Below, piece after piece: positions 19,426-28,235 of a stretch of DNA of 64,000 nucleotides (position 1 is the first letter of the stretch; each line of letters begins with the position of its first letter). Position numbers and translations under genes: made by a program. Source of the DNA: CALEMW01 sp964343835. GTDB lineage: Bacteria; Krumholzibacteriota; Krumholzibacteriia; LZORAL124-64-63. The stretch is taken from positions 1 to 64,000 of the forward strand of contig CAYFKR010000019.1 in NCBI GenBank assembly GCA_964343835.1. Reading direction: 5' to 3'. The notes under the pieces were generated by a model. That model was not told the origin of the DNA and did no database searches. It saw only the letters and a program-made list of their open reading frames with translations.

Positions 19426-20216
19426 CGCGACGCATCTTCATCATCACGGCCCTGGCCGCGGCCCTGTTCGGCATGACGCCGGTCCTGGCGACGTCCGCCG
19501 CCGAGGCCGAGGACGCCGGCCTGCGTCCCGTTCCCTTCGGCCCCGGCGAGGAGCTGGTCTTCGACATCAGCTACGGGGTGATCCATGCGGGCGAGGCGTC
19601 GCTGAAGGTGCGCGGCATCGTGGATTCCGACGGCCATGAATGCTTCCACGTGGAGAGCACGGCCCGCTCCAACCGCTTCTTCTCCACCCTCTACAAGGTG
19701 CGCGACAAGGTGGTCTCGCACTTCGAGACCGGCACGCTCCACAGCCACTACTTCTCCAAGCGGATCCACGAGGGCGACTACCGCAAGAACGTGCAGGTGA
19801 GGTTCGACCAGGAAGCCCACGTGGCCCGCTACAAGGACGGCAAGGAGCGCGAGATCCAGCCGGCCTGCCACGACATCCTGGCCGCCTTCTACGTGGTGCG
19901 CACGCTGCCGCTGATCCCCGGCGAGCCGACCCACGTCAAGACCCACAGCTCGCGCAAGAACTACGACCTAGAGGTGATCGTGCACGGGCGTGAGACCATC
20001 GAGGTCCCCGCCGGCACCTTCGAGTGCCTCAAGGTGGAGCCGGTGATCCAGGGGGAGGGGCTCTTCCAGTTCGAGGGGCGCATCACCATCTGGCTCACCG
20101 ACGACGAGCGCCGCCTGCCCGTGCTCATGAAGACCAAGGTCAAGATCGGGGCCGTGGACGCCGCCCTGAAGTCGTTCGCTGCCGTGGAGCCCTGGCGACC
20201 CCGGGAGTCGCCGTGA
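19422..20216 (+). CDS. DUF3108 domain secreted protein
   Basis: 264 residues; the ATG at 19422 overlaps the previous stop as ATGA and has GAGGAGGAA upstream. A signal peptide (MTRRIFIITALAAALFGMTP...) leads to a DUF3108-like domain: FGPGEELVFDISYGVIHAGE, then RSNRFFSTLYKVRDKV, the central VEVPAGTFECLKV-like segment (reading IEVPAGTFECLKVEPV) and the end WLTDDERRLPVLMKTKVKIG. The family is periplasmic or outer-membrane associated and of unknown biochemical role; neighbours suggest an LPS or envelope function. Confidence 0.8.
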   Translation: MTRRIFIITALAAALFGMTPVLATSAAEAEDAGLRPVPFGPGEELVFDISYGVIHAGEASLKVRGIVDSDGHECFHVESTARSNRFFSTLYKVRDKVVSHFETGTLHSHYFSKRIHEGDYRKNVQVRFDQEAHVARYKDGKEREIQPACHDILAAFYVVRTLPLIPGEPTHVKTHSSRKNYDLEVIVHGRETIEVPAGTFECLKVEPVIQGEGLFQFEGRITIWLTDDERRLPVLMKTKVKIGAVDAALKSFAAVEPWRPRESP

Positions 20217-21808
20217 GCCGGCCCGGTCGTGAACGCGGCGGCTGGTTGCCGCCCTCGGAATGGCTGGGCGTGCCGTCGGACTCCCCCCGGACGACGGTGC
20301 TGGCGCTGGCCACGGTGCTGGCGCTGCTGCTGAGGCTGGTGTACCTGGGACGGCATCCCCTCTGGATCGACGAGTACCTCACGTGGACCTTCCTGCATCC
20401 CGACGGCGGGGCCGGTTTCGCTGAACAGGTCATGGACGTGTTCCAGACCCCCCTGACCATCGCCGTGCTGTGGCCCCTGTCCAGGGGCGAGTGCTCCGAG
20501 TGGCTGCTGCGTCTGCCGTCGGCCCTGGCGGGGACCGCCGCGGTGCCGGTGGGCGCCCTGGTCGCCGCCCGTTTCGGCGGCCGCCGCACGGGCGAATGGG
20601 CGGCCCTGCTGCTGGCCCTCAGCCCCTTCCTCGTGTGGTTCAGCCAGGACGCCAGGGGCTACGCCTTCCAGATCCTGCTGACGGCGGCGGCGACGCTCCA
20701 GCTCCTGCGCATGATGCGGGAGGGGCCGACGACCGGCGGCGCGGTGGTCTACGGCTGCCTGGCCGGCCTCGGCGTCCTCGCCAACAACTCCACCGTCTTC
20801 CTGGTGGCCGCCCAGGGGTTGTCGGTGGTCCTGCTGGCGACTCCCCGTGACCGCGGGGGATGGCTGCGCTGGGCCGCGGCCTTCGGCCTGGCCGCACTGG
20901 TGGGCCTGCCCTGGCTGCTGCGGGCGGCGGGCATCCTGGAGGTGGGCCGTCTCGCCCCCGGAGCCGAGACCGGCCCGGCCCTGCGCCACGAGCCCGGCTT
21001 CACGCCCTGGGCCTGGCCCTTCACCGCCCACACCCTCGTCTACGGCTTCAGCCTGGGGCCGAGCCTGGAGGAACTGCGCTCGCCGGACCGGCTGCAGGTG
21101 GTGACGTCGTGGCTGCCGCTGCTGGCTCCGGCGGCCGCGGTGGCCGGTTTCCTGGTGCTGGGCGGTCTGAGCCGCCTCCCGCGACGATCGGCCGTGGCGG
21201 CCGTGATCTGGATCCTGGTGCCGCTGATGGCCGTCTCGTTCCTGGCGATGCGCAACGTGAAATCCTACAACCCGCGCTATCTCGCCATGATCCTGCCCGT
21301 GGTGACGATGCTGGCGGCCCACGGCGCGGCCCGGCTGCGCTACGGTCGGATCGCCGGCGGCACCCTGCTGGTGCTGGTGCTCGTGTCCCTCGGCGGGTAC
21401 CATGGCGCCGACCGTTACGCCCGGGAGGACCTGCGGGCCGCGGCGCGGATCGTGGAACAGGACGCCCGCTCCGGCGACGTGATCCTGGCGCCGCTGATCA
21501 GCGGCCTGCTCGGCCACTATCACCAGGGCCCCGGGACCATCAAGAGTTTCTGGGACTGTCCGAAGATCACCTCCGGGGAACAGGCACGCGAGGCGCTGCG
21601 CACGAGGATCGGCGACGCCGACCGGGCCTGGCTGGTGCTCAACCGGTCGCGCAACATCGACCCGGGGGACCGGCTGCCGGCAGCGCTGGAGGAACTGGGG
21701 ACCGTCGTGGAGCACCGCGAGGTCCCGGGCGTCCGCCTTTACGCCTGGCGGGCGGGACGAGCGGCCCCGTCGGAAACGGATCGACCCGAGGAGAACCCGC
21801 GACGATGA
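20213..21808 (+). CDS. ArnT/PMT-like membrane glycosyltransferase (GT-C fold)
   Basis: 531 residues from a GTG overlapping the previous stop as GTGA. About ten hydrophobic segments are visible, beginning TTVLALATVLALLLRLVYLG. The first periplasmic loop has HPLWIDEYLTW, an Asp-Glu motif positioned like the catalytic acidic residues of ArnT/PMT enzymes, and LSPFLVWFSQDARGYAF matches the following conserved segment of that family. The C-terminal ~120 residues are soluble. It would transfer a sugar from a polyprenyl-phosphate donor to an envelope acceptor on the periplasmic side. The donor sugar is not predictable; ORF context suggests LPS decoration. Confidence 0.8.
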   Translation: MSRPGRERGGWLPPSEWLGVPSDSPRTTVLALATVLALLLRLVYLGRHPLWIDEYLTWTFLHPDGGAGFAEQVMDVFQTPLTIAVLWPLSRGECSEWLLRLPSALAGTAAVPVGALVAARFGGRRTGEWAALLLALSPFLVWFSQDARGYAFQILLTAAATLQLLRMMREGPTTGGAVVYGCLAGLGVLANNSTVFLVAAQGLSVVLLATPRDRGGWLRWAAAFGLAALVGLPWLLRAAGILEVGRLAPGAETGPALRHEPGFTPWAWPFTAHTLVYGFSLGPSLEELRSPDRLQVVTSWLPLLAPAAAVAGFLVLGGLSRLPRRSAVAAVIWILVPLMAVSFLAMRNVKSYNPRYLAMILPVVTMLAAHGAARLRYGRIAGGTLLVLVLVSLGGYHGADRYAREDLRAAARIVEQDARSGDVILAPLISGLLGHYHQGPGTIKSFWDCPKITSGEQAREALRTRIGDADRAWLVLNRSRNIDPGDRLPAALEELGTVVEHREVPGVRLYAWRAGRAAPSETDRPEENPRR

Positions 21809-22506
21809 CCCGGAAGGGCCACACCACCTGCGCCTTCGCCGACCACGGCGGATACGACGCCTTCATCGGCACCGACCCTGAGGGGCCGGTGCCCGGCCGC
21901 AGTCGCCTCTACGACGCCGTCAAACGGCTCATCGACATCGGCGGCGCCACGGTCGGCCTGCTCCTGCTCATGCCCCTCTATCCGTTCCTGGTCCTGCTCA
22001 TCAAGCTGGACTCCCCGGGGCCCCTCTACTTCCGTCAGCGTCGGGTGGGTGAGGACGGCCGATTCTTCGACTGCTACAAGTTCCGCTCCATGGTGGTGGA
22101 CGCCGAGGCGCGCAAGGGCGAACTGGCCCACATGAACGAGGCGTCGGGGGCTGCGTTCAAGATTCGCCGGGACCCGCGCATCACCGGTGTCGGACGCTTC
22201 ATCCGCAGCAGCAGCCTGGACGAGTTCCCCCAGCTCTTCAACGTGCTCAAGGGGGACATGAGCATCGTCGGGCCCCGGCCGCAGATCCCGTCCGAGGTGG
22301 CGGAGTACACGCCCCGCCAGGCCCGCCGCCTCCAGGTCAAACCCGGCCTGACCTGCCTGTGGCAGGTGTCGGGACGCAGCCAGCTCGACTTCGAGGAGTG
22401 GATGAACCTGGACCTCGAATACGTGCGGCGGCGCAGCCTCGGCTTCGACCTCTGGATCCTCTCGCGGACCATTCCCGCGGTCATCGAGCGCAAGGGGGCG
22501 TACTGA
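21805..22506 (+). CDS. undecaprenyl-phosphate sugar-1-phosphate transferase (WcaJ/RfbP type, short form)
   Basis: 233 residues from the ATG overlapping the previous stop as ATGA. A single membrane anchor (IGGATVGLLLLMPLYPFLVL) precedes the catalytic bacterial sugar transferase domain: SPGPLYFRQRRVGEDGRFF, YKFRSMVVDAE, RRDPRITGVGRFIR, SSLDEFPQLFNVLKGDMSIV followed by GPRP, and KPGLTCLWQVSGRSQLDF. It lacks the four-helix N-terminal part of long WcaJ proteins. It starts glycan assembly by loading a sugar phosphate onto undecaprenyl phosphate at the inner membrane. Coupled to the GT-C transferase before it and acpS after it. Confidence 0.92.
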   Translation: MTRKGHTTCAFADHGGYDAFIGTDPEGPVPGRSRLYDAVKRLIDIGGATVGLLLLMPLYPFLVLLIKLDSPGPLYFRQRRVGEDGRFFDCYKFRSMVVDAEARKGELAHMNEASGAAFKIRRDPRITGVGRFIRSSSLDEFPQLFNVLKGDMSIVGPRPQIPSEVAEYTPRQARRLQVKPGLTCLWQVSGRSQLDFEEWMNLDLEYVRRRSLGFDLWILSRTIPAVIERKGAY

Positions 22507-22877
22507 TGCGCGGCCTCGGCGTGGACGTGGTCTCGGTGGAACGCATCGCCGGCGCCCTGGATCGGCACGGCGACCGGTTCCTGACGCGCTGCTTCCGCGA
22601 GGGCGAGATCGAGGTCCACCGGAGGCGGGGGAGGGCCGGCGTCCAGGCCCTGGCCGCCCGCTGGGCCGCCAAGGAGGCGTTCGTGAAGGCCGTGGGCGCC
22701 GCCGCCGGCGTGTTCGGCTATCGCGACGTGGAAGTGGTGTCCGGGGAATCCGGCGCCCCAACCCTCCGGCTCCACGGGGCGGCCGGCGAGGCCCTGGCCG
22801 CCACCGGCGGCGACCGCGTGATGGTGAGCCTCAGCCACGAGCGCGACGCGGCCGTGGCCGTGGTCGTGATCCCCTGA
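22506..22877 (+). CDS. acpS: holo-[acyl-carrier-protein] synthase
   Basis: 123 residues; the ATG shares its first base with the preceding stop (TGATG). MRGLGVDVVSVERI carries the metal-binding Asp7, and AARWAAKEAFVKAVG holds the second acidic ligand and the conserved WxxKEA motif. MVSLSHERDAAVAVVV is the C-terminal SxSHxxxxAxAxVV motif. It transfers 4'-phosphopantetheine from CoA to ACP, enabling fatty acid and lipid A synthesis. It is the last member of the coupled envelope operon. Confidence 0.93.
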   Translation: MRGLGVDVVSVERIAGALDRHGDRFLTRCFREGEIEVHRRRGRAGVQALAARWAAKEAFVKAVGAAAGVFGYRDVEVVSGESGAPTLRLHGAAGEALAATGGDRVMVSLSHERDAAVAVVVIP

Positions 22878-22893
22878 CGGCCCGACGATCCTC

Positions 22894-22922
22894 TTGCCCC
22901 TGCGGCGTCCGATCGCTACACT
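22894..22922 (+). promoter_or_regulatory. sigma-70-like promoter for the PhzF-family gene
   Basis: TTGCCC (22894-22899), a 17-base spacer and TACACT (22917-22922), about 43 bases before the TTG start at 22965. Confidence 0.5.
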
Positions 22923-22964
22923 CCCGTCCGTACGCAACGCCAACCCTCTTCCTGGCGGTCCACC

Positions 22965-23894
22965 TTGGTCCGACGCGATTACCTGTTGCTGGACGTCTTC
23001 ACCGACGTACCCTTCGGGGGCAGCCGTCTCGCGCTGTTCCCCGACGGACGCGGCCTCTCCACCGGCATGATGCAGATCATCGCCCGGGAGATGGGCACGG
23101 GCGAGACGGCCTTCGTCTTTCCCGACGACGACGCCTCCGCCCGCCCCGGCCTGCGCATCTTCACGCCCTCCGCGGAGATCCCCCACTCGGGCCTGTCCCT
23201 GGTGGGCGCCACCGCGGCCCTGGACAGGCGCGGCGACCTCGTGCGTGCCGGCGGCGAGACCCACGTCACCTGGAAGACCGAGGCCGGCCTGTTCCCCGTG
23301 GTCGTGGGCGACCCCGGTTCAGGCCCCCTCTATTCCCTCGTGCTCGAGCCCGCCGAGTTCATCGGCGAGTACTACCAGCGGGGGAAGGTGGCCCGGGCCC
23401 TCGGCCTGCCCGAGCAGGAGATCGCCATCACCGGCCTGCCCTGTGAGATCGTCTCGACGGGGCTGCCCATCCACATCGTCCCGGTCGGGTCGCTGGACGC
23501 GGTGCGCGCCATCCGCCTGAGCCGGTCGTCCGCGGCGGCCATCGTCAAGGACCTGGGCTTCGGCGACCTCTTCGTCTTCACCTGCGAGACCGAGGGCGAG
23601 GACGCCGACGTCCACTGCCGCATGTTCGCCCACGACTTCGGCATTCCCGAGGACGCCGCCACCGGTTCCGCCTGCGGCTCGCTCATCGCCTACATGGTCA
23701 AGCATCGCCTGGTGCGCCGCGAACCCCGCGTGCGCATCGTCTGCGAGCAGGGCCTGGAGATGGGCCGCCCGAGCCGCCTGGTCGTGGAGGCCGACGTCTC
23801 CGACGACCGCGTCCGCTCCATCCGCGTGGGCGGCACCTGCGTGACCGTGGGCGAGGGACGACTCGAATTCGACGCCGACGCCGTCGTCGGCTGA
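22965..23894 (+). CDS. PhzF family isomerase/epimerase-like protein
   Basis: 309 residues. The start chosen is the TTG at 22965 because it lies just before the conserved first strand YLLLDVFTDVPFGGSRLALF and after a readable promoter; the ribosome site is weak. Glu47 in EMGTGETAFVFP corresponds to the catalytic Glu of PhzF. The family motif near the C-terminus is intact as GIPEDAATGSACGSLIAYMV. The fold is a two-domain diaminopimelate-epimerase-like barrel. Substrate unknown; no phenazine genes are nearby, so this is one of the many housekeeping PhzF-like proteins. Probably monocistronic or followed by the acyl-CoA dehydrogenase. Confidence 0.85.
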   Translation: MVRRDYLLLDVFTDVPFGGSRLALFPDGRGLSTGMMQIIAREMGTGETAFVFPDDDASARPGLRIFTPSAEIPHSGLSLVGATAALDRRGDLVRAGGETHVTWKTEAGLFPVVVGDPGSGPLYSLVLEPAEFIGEYYQRGKVARALGLPEQEIAITGLPCEIVSTGLPIHIVPVGSLDAVRAIRLSRSSAAAIVKDLGFGDLFVFTCETEGEDADVHCRMFAHDFGIPEDAATGSACGSLIAYMVKHRLVRREPRVRIVCEQGLEMGRPSRLVVEADVSDDRVRSIRVGGTCVTVGEGRLEFDADAVVG

Positions 23895-23938
23895 ACCCTG
23901 AACCGACAACGACAGCACTGCTGACTCCCGGAGGAGCC

Positions 23939-25582
23939 ATGACCCAGACCGCCGGCCTGACCCCCGAAATGCGCGAGATGATGGTCCAGACCATGAAGCA
24001 GGTCGTCCAGCGCGACCTGCCCGACGCCGAGCTCCTCGGCCTGGACGAGCGCGACGAGTTCCCCGCGGAGTTCATCAAGGAGCTCCTGTCGCCCAACGTG
24101 GGGCTGCACCTTGTCTTCCTGCCCGAGTCGGTGGGCGGCCTGGGCGGCGGCGCCCTGGACATCTGCGAGGTCTCCATGGAGATGGCGGCCATGGACCTGG
24201 GCGTGGCCACGGCCTTCCTGGCCATCTGCCTGGGCACCGATCCCATCGTCGTCGGCGGCACCGACGAGCAGAAGGCCCACTGGCTGGGGCGCATCGCCTC
24301 AGAGGGCCTGATCGTGGCCTATGGCGTCACCGAGCCCGCCGCCGGCAGCAACGTGGCCTCGCTGCAGACCGTCGCCGAGCGCATCTGCGACGACGACGGC
24401 AACGTGACCCACTACCGCCTCAACGGCACCAAGCAGTTCATCACCAACGGCAGCGTGGCCCAGCTCTACACCATCCTGGCCAAGACGCCCGACGGCCCCA
24501 CGTTCTTCATCGTCGAGAGCGACGCCGAAGGCCTGCAGGCCGGCAAGCACGAGGACAAGCACGGCATCCGCGCCAGCGATACCGCGGGCGTGATCCTGGA
24601 GGACGTGGTCGTGCCCGTGGACCAGCTCATCGGCGGCGTGGAGGGCCAGGGCCTGAAGCAGGCCAACGAGGTCTTCGGCTACACGCGCCTGATGGTGGGC
24701 GCCTTCGGCCTGGGCTGCGGACGCGACGCCATGCGCCGCGCCGTGCGCTACGCCGGCGAGCGCATCCAGTTCGGCTCGCCCCTGATCGAGAAGGAAGGCT
24801 ACGCCGCCAAGCTGCTCAGCTCCCACTGGGTGGACCTGGAGGCAGGCCGCTCCTACATGGAGGCCGTGGCCGATCGGCTGGACTCGGGGGAGAAGGATCT
24901 GCAGGTGGAGGGCTCGGTGGCCAAGCTGTGGTGCACCGAGGCCGGCAACCGCGCCGCCGACGCCGCCATCCAGGCCCTCGGCGGCTACGGCTACGCCCGC
25001 GAGTACATGGTGGAGAAGATCCGGCGCGACGTGCGCATCACCACCATCTACGAAGGCACCAGCGAGATCCAGCAGTCCATCATCGGGCTCTATCGCTGGA
25101 AGGCAACCGTCCGCTCGAAGGGCGGCTTCTACGAGGAGATGGCCGCGAAGGTCGACGCCGCCCACGCCGCGAACGCGGACCTCTGCGGCGACCTCATGGC
25201 CGCCGCCATCCGCGACCTCAACGCCGTCATCCAGCACGTCCACGGCAAGCGCATCGCCAGCCGGCAGGCCGTGCAGTTCCTGCTGGCGGACATGATGACC
25301 GTGTGCGAGGTGGGCGCTGCCTACGTGGAGCGCACCGCCGCCGCGGCCGACGCCGCCGCGCAGGCTCCCCTGGTTCGCGCCTTCGTGCGCCGGGCCCTGG
25401 CCGACATGCGCCGCGGCGCCGTGCAGTGCGTGATGGGCTACGCCGACGTGGACGACGCCGACGCCCTGGCCGAGGCCCGCACCTTCCTGGACGGTCTGGT
25501 CACCGCCGACCCCGTGGCCACCGATGCCGGCCGCCTGGCCGACCTGGGCGCCGTGACCGAGACCCTGAAGGCCATGGCCTGA
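23939..25582 (+). CDS. acyl-CoA dehydrogenase
   Basis: 547 residues; CGGAGGAG precedes the ATG. The N-terminal helical domain is followed by the flavin-domain motif YGVTEPAAGSNVASLQTVAE and FITNGSVAQLYTILAK. The C-terminal helical domain has the family signature QALGGYGYAREYMVEKIRRD and TTIYEGTSEIQQSIIGLYR, where the Glu of YEGT is the expected catalytic base. An additional ~130-residue C-terminal segment, longer than in short/medium-chain enzymes, may be an extra helical dimerisation domain. It oxidises an acyl-CoA at C2-C3 with FAD and passes electrons to ETF. No other beta-oxidation gene is adjacent; the next gene overlaps by one base. Confidence 0.92.
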   Translation: MTQTAGLTPEMREMMVQTMKQVVQRDLPDAELLGLDERDEFPAEFIKELLSPNVGLHLVFLPESVGGLGGGALDICEVSMEMAAMDLGVATAFLAICLGTDPIVVGGTDEQKAHWLGRIASEGLIVAYGVTEPAAGSNVASLQTVAERICDDDGNVTHYRLNGTKQFITNGSVAQLYTILAKTPDGPTFFIVESDAEGLQAGKHEDKHGIRASDTAGVILEDVVVPVDQLIGGVEGQGLKQANEVFGYTRLMVGAFGLGCGRDAMRRAVRYAGERIQFGSPLIEKEGYAAKLLSSHWVDLEAGRSYMEAVADRLDSGEKDLQVEGSVAKLWCTEAGNRAADAAIQALGGYGYAREYMVEKIRRDVRITTIYEGTSEIQQSIIGLYRWKATVRSKGGFYEEMAAKVDAAHAANADLCGDLMAAAIRDLNAVIQHVHGKRIASRQAVQFLLADMMTVCEVGAAYVERTAAAADAAAQAPLVRAFVRRALADMRRGAVQCVMGYADVDDADALAEARTFLDGLVTADPVATDAGRLADLGAVTETLKAMA

Positions 25583-25887
25583 TGACCGTCCCGGCCACGA
25601 CACGGTCCGATATCGGGGACGGGACGGGCGATTCGCCCGCCCCGTCCGCCGAGGACCGTTTCGCGGTTTCCCTCCGCCGGCGCGGCCTGGCCGCGCCGGC
25701 CCTCCTCTGGGGCGCCGCCCTGCGCCCCCTTTCCTTCGTCGGCGGCCAGACCCTGCGGCTCGCCGCCCCCCTCTGGTCCCTCTTCGACGACGGCGACGGG
25801 CTGCAGGACGCCGTGGACGTCCTGGAGGACCGCCGCCGGTTCGACCGCTTCCTTGACCTCCTCGAGAACGGGGAGGCCGCTCCGTGA
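25582..25887 (+). CDS. small protein of unknown function
   Basis: 101 residues; the ATG shares a base with the preceding stop (TGATG). I recognise no family. The first 30 residues are polar and disordered-looking (SDIGDGTGDSPAPSAEDRFA), the middle is hydrophobic and Leu/Ala-rich (RRGLAAPALLWGAALRPLSF), and the end is charged (LEDRRRFDRFLDLLENGEAA). It may be a membrane-peripheral or accessory subunit of the membrane module that follows, to which it is coupled by a GTGA overlap. Confidence 0.6.
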   Translation: MTVPATTRSDIGDGTGDSPAPSAEDRFAVSLRRRGLAAPALLWGAALRPLSFVGGQTLRLAAPLWSLFDDGDGLQDAVDVLEDRRRFDRFLDLLENGEAAP

Positions 25888-26693
25888 CCCCCGCAACCGC
25901 CACCGTCTGGAACGTCGCCCTGTTCACGGCCCTGCTGCTGGGGCTCGTGGTCTGGAGCGTGCGTCGAGTCCGTTCGGGGCGGCCGGTGGAGGTCCGTTCC
26001 CTGCGCGGCGTCCGGGCCGTCTTCGAGGCCGTGGAGCAGGCCGCCGCGTCCGGCCGCCCGGTGCTGTTCGTGACCGGCGTGCGCGACCTGGACAACATGC
26101 AGACCGTGGCCGGCCTCGCCATCCTCGAACCCGTGGCGCGGACCTGCGCCGAGCAGGGCGTCGAGCTGCTCGTTCCGGTGAACCGCAGCCTGGTGATGGA
26201 GGAGGCCCGCGCGGCCTGCAGGCGCGGTTTCGCCTCGGCGGGGCGCGAACACGCCTGGGACGACGACAACGTGACCTACATCTCCGACGACCAGCTGGGG
26301 TTCGTGGCCCGGGTCGACGGCATGATCGCCCGGGAGCGGCCGGGCGCCTGCTTCTTCTTCGGCTTCTTCGCCTCGGAGTCGCTGCTCCTGGCCGAGGGGG
26401 GGCGCCAGGTGGGCGCCGTCCAGGTGGCCGGGACCGCCAGCCCGGTGCAGCTGCCGTTCTTCGTCGCCGCCTGCGACCACACCCTGATGGGCGAGGAGCT
26501 CTTCGCCGCCGGGGCCTCCATGTCCGGCGACTCGGCCCTGCTCGGCAGTCTGCGGGGGCAGGACCTCGGTCGCATGGTGGCGGTGGGCCTGATCCTGGCG
26601 GGCACCGTCGTGGCCACCCTGGTCGCCATGGCGCCGTGGCCCTGGGCCGCCGCCCTCCGCGACGCCCTGGGCGTCCTGCTGGAGACGAGGTGA
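25884..26693 (+). CDS. membrane-anchored protein of unknown function (possibly DUF6754)
   Basis: 269 residues from a GTG overlapping the previous stop as GTGA. An N-terminal anchor (VALFTALLLGLVVWSVRRV) is followed by a soluble region with a Rossmann-like alternation (PVLFVTGVRDLDNMQTVAGL ... VELLVPVNRSLVMEEARAA ... YISDDQLGFVARVDGMIARE) and a C-terminal hydrophobic segment (MVAVGLILAGTVVATLVAM). FFFGFFASESLLLAEGG looks like a conserved turn. I associate it with DUF6754 from memory only. First of four coupled membrane-protein genes; function not known. Confidence 0.65.
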   Translation: MTPATATVWNVALFTALLLGLVVWSVRRVRSGRPVEVRSLRGVRAVFEAVEQAAASGRPVLFVTGVRDLDNMQTVAGLAILEPVARTCAEQGVELLVPVNRSLVMEEARAACRRGFASAGREHAWDDDNVTYISDDQLGFVARVDGMIARERPGACFFFGFFASESLLLAEGGRQVGAVQVAGTASPVQLPFFVAACDHTLMGEELFAAGASMSGDSALLGSLRGQDLGRMVAVGLILAGTVVATLVAMAPWPWAAALRDALGVLLETR

Positions 26694-26697
26694 GGCC

Positions 26698-27378
26698 GTG
26701 AAGCGTCCGACGCCACAGCATCTGCTCGCCGTGGTGGCCGTGGTGCTGCTGCTGGCAGCCTTCGTGGCCCCGCCCGGGGCCGGGACCTCTGACGGCATCG
26801 CAGCCCCCTTCGCGTGGGCCGACCGGCACTTCTCCTCGTGGTTCGGCATCCTGGCCGTCTTCGCCTTTTTGCTCGGGGGCATCAGCCTGGTGCGGAGCCA
26901 CGGCAGGCGCGTGCTGGAGCGAGGAGCGGACTGGGGCTACTCCGCCGTGACCCTCGTCGCCTTCGCCGTGGTCCTGGTGGTCGGCATGTTCAAGCTGGGA
27001 GGCGCGCCCGGCCTGACCGGCGACCCCACCGCCGCCGACAGCTGGCTGACGAAGGTCTTCGAGGCCGTCCTCAGCCCCCTCCACGCCACCATGTATTCGT
27101 TGCTGGCCTTCTACGTGGCCTCGGCGTCGTACCGTGCGTTCCGGGCCCACGGCGTCGAGACGGCCGTGCTGCTGATCGCGGCCCTGGCCGTGCTGGTCGG
27201 ACGGTTGCCCGCGGCGGTGATCCCGCTGCGTCTGGAGGACCTGGGCCTGTGGATCCTGACGGTCCCCAACACGGCGGGGCAGCGTGCGCTGATGATCGGC
27301 ATCGCCCTGGGTGTGGCGGCCCTCGCCGTGCGCATGGTGATGGGACTGGAGCGGGGACGGGGAGGGGACGGCTCGTGA
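26698..27378 (+). CDS. polytopic membrane protein of unknown function
   Basis: 226 residues from the GTG at 26698. About six transmembrane helices: LLAVVAVVLLLAAFVAP, FGILAVFAFLLGGISLV, VTLVAFAVVLVVGMFKLGG, LHATMYSLLAFYVASASY, VLLIAALAVLVGRLPAAV and MIGIALGVAALAVRMVMG. No transporter or enzyme motif is recognisable. The short loops and lack of a large soluble domain suggest a structural or channel-like subunit of the module at 25582-28927. Overlaps the next gene as GTGA. Confidence 0.65.
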   Translation: MKRPTPQHLLAVVAVVLLLAAFVAPPGAGTSDGIAAPFAWADRHFSSWFGILAVFAFLLGGISLVRSHGRRVLERGADWGYSAVTLVAFAVVLVVGMFKLGGAPGLTGDPTAADSWLTKVFEAVLSPLHATMYSLLAFYVASASYRAFRAHGVETAVLLIAALAVLVGRLPAAVIPLRLEDLGLWILTVPNTAGQRALMIGIALGVAALAVRMVMGLERGRGGDGS

Positions 27379-28235
27379 AGACCCGACTCGGAGCCCTGGA
27401 GCGGATCGACCGGCGCTGGATCTACCTGATCCTGGCGGCGGCCGTGGTGGCTGCGGTCCTGGCGCGGCCGGTGTTCCGCGACCGGCCCGGGAAGCTGTCG
27501 CAGCCCGTCTTCGACCTCGTGGAATCGCTGCCGCCCGGCACGCCCATGCTGCTCTCCCTGGACTACTCGCCCAGTTCCGCCCCGGAGCTGGAACCCGTGG
27601 CCGAGGCCCTCGCGCGCCACGCCCTGATCCGCGGCCTGCCCCTGTGCACCATGTCGCTGTGGCCCACGGGCAACCACATGGCCCAGCGCCTCGCGTCCAA
27701 CGTCATCGAGCCTGAGTTCCCCGATGCCGTGCAGGGCCGTGACTGGGTCTCCCTCGGTTTCCAGGCCGGGGGTGAATTGCTGGTGCATGCGCTGGTCGAT
27801 TCCCTCGGCTCGCGCTACGCCACCGACGTGCGGGGAGTACCGCTGGACTCCCTGCCGGCCCTGGCGGGCGTCGAGAACCTGGGCGGGTTCGGACTCGTCA
27901 TGAGCCTTTCGGCCGGTACGCCGGGACTCAAGGAATGGGTCCTGTACGGCGGGGACGTGGGCGGATTCGCCCTCGCCGGCGCCTGCACCGGCGTCGGGGC
28001 GCCCCAGTTCTTCCCGTACTACCCGCGCCAGGTCTTCGGACTGCTGGCGGCCCTCAAGGGCGGGGCCGAGTACGAGGCCGCCCTGACCGCGCGCTACCCC
28101 GACCGCGTGCCGCCGGTGATGCGCGCCACCCGCGGCATGGGCCCCCAGACGGCGGCCCACCTGGTGATCGTGGCCTTCGTGGTGCTGGGCAACGCCGGTC
28201 TGCTGATCCGCCGCCTGAAGGGAGGCGGGTCATGA
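27375..28235 (+). CDS. membrane protein with large extracytoplasmic or cytosolic alpha/beta domain, unknown function
   Basis: 286 residues from the GTG at 27375 (GTGA overlap). One helix at each end (WIYLILAAAVVAAVLARPVF near residue 15 and HLVIVAFVVLGNAGLLIRRL at the C-terminus) brackets an alpha/beta domain: VESLPPGTPMLLSLDYSPSS, EALARHALIRGLPLCTMSLW, DWVSLGFQAGGELLVHALVD, and GTPGLKEWVLYGGD. I recall related proteins annotated as hypothetical in several phyla, in the same gene neighbourhood; this is memory, not a search. No catalytic motif is obvious. Confidence 0.65.
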   Translation: MKTRLGALERIDRRWIYLILAAAVVAAVLARPVFRDRPGKLSQPVFDLVESLPPGTPMLLSLDYSPSSAPELEPVAEALARHALIRGLPLCTMSLWPTGNHMAQRLASNVIEPEFPDAVQGRDWVSLGFQAGGELLVHALVDSLGSRYATDVRGVPLDSLPALAGVENLGGFGLVMSLSAGTPGLKEWVLYGGDVGGFALAGACTGVGAPQFFPYYPRQVFGLLAALKGGAEYEAALTARYPDRVPPVMRATRGMGPQTAAHLVIVAFVVLGNAGLLIRRLKGGGS

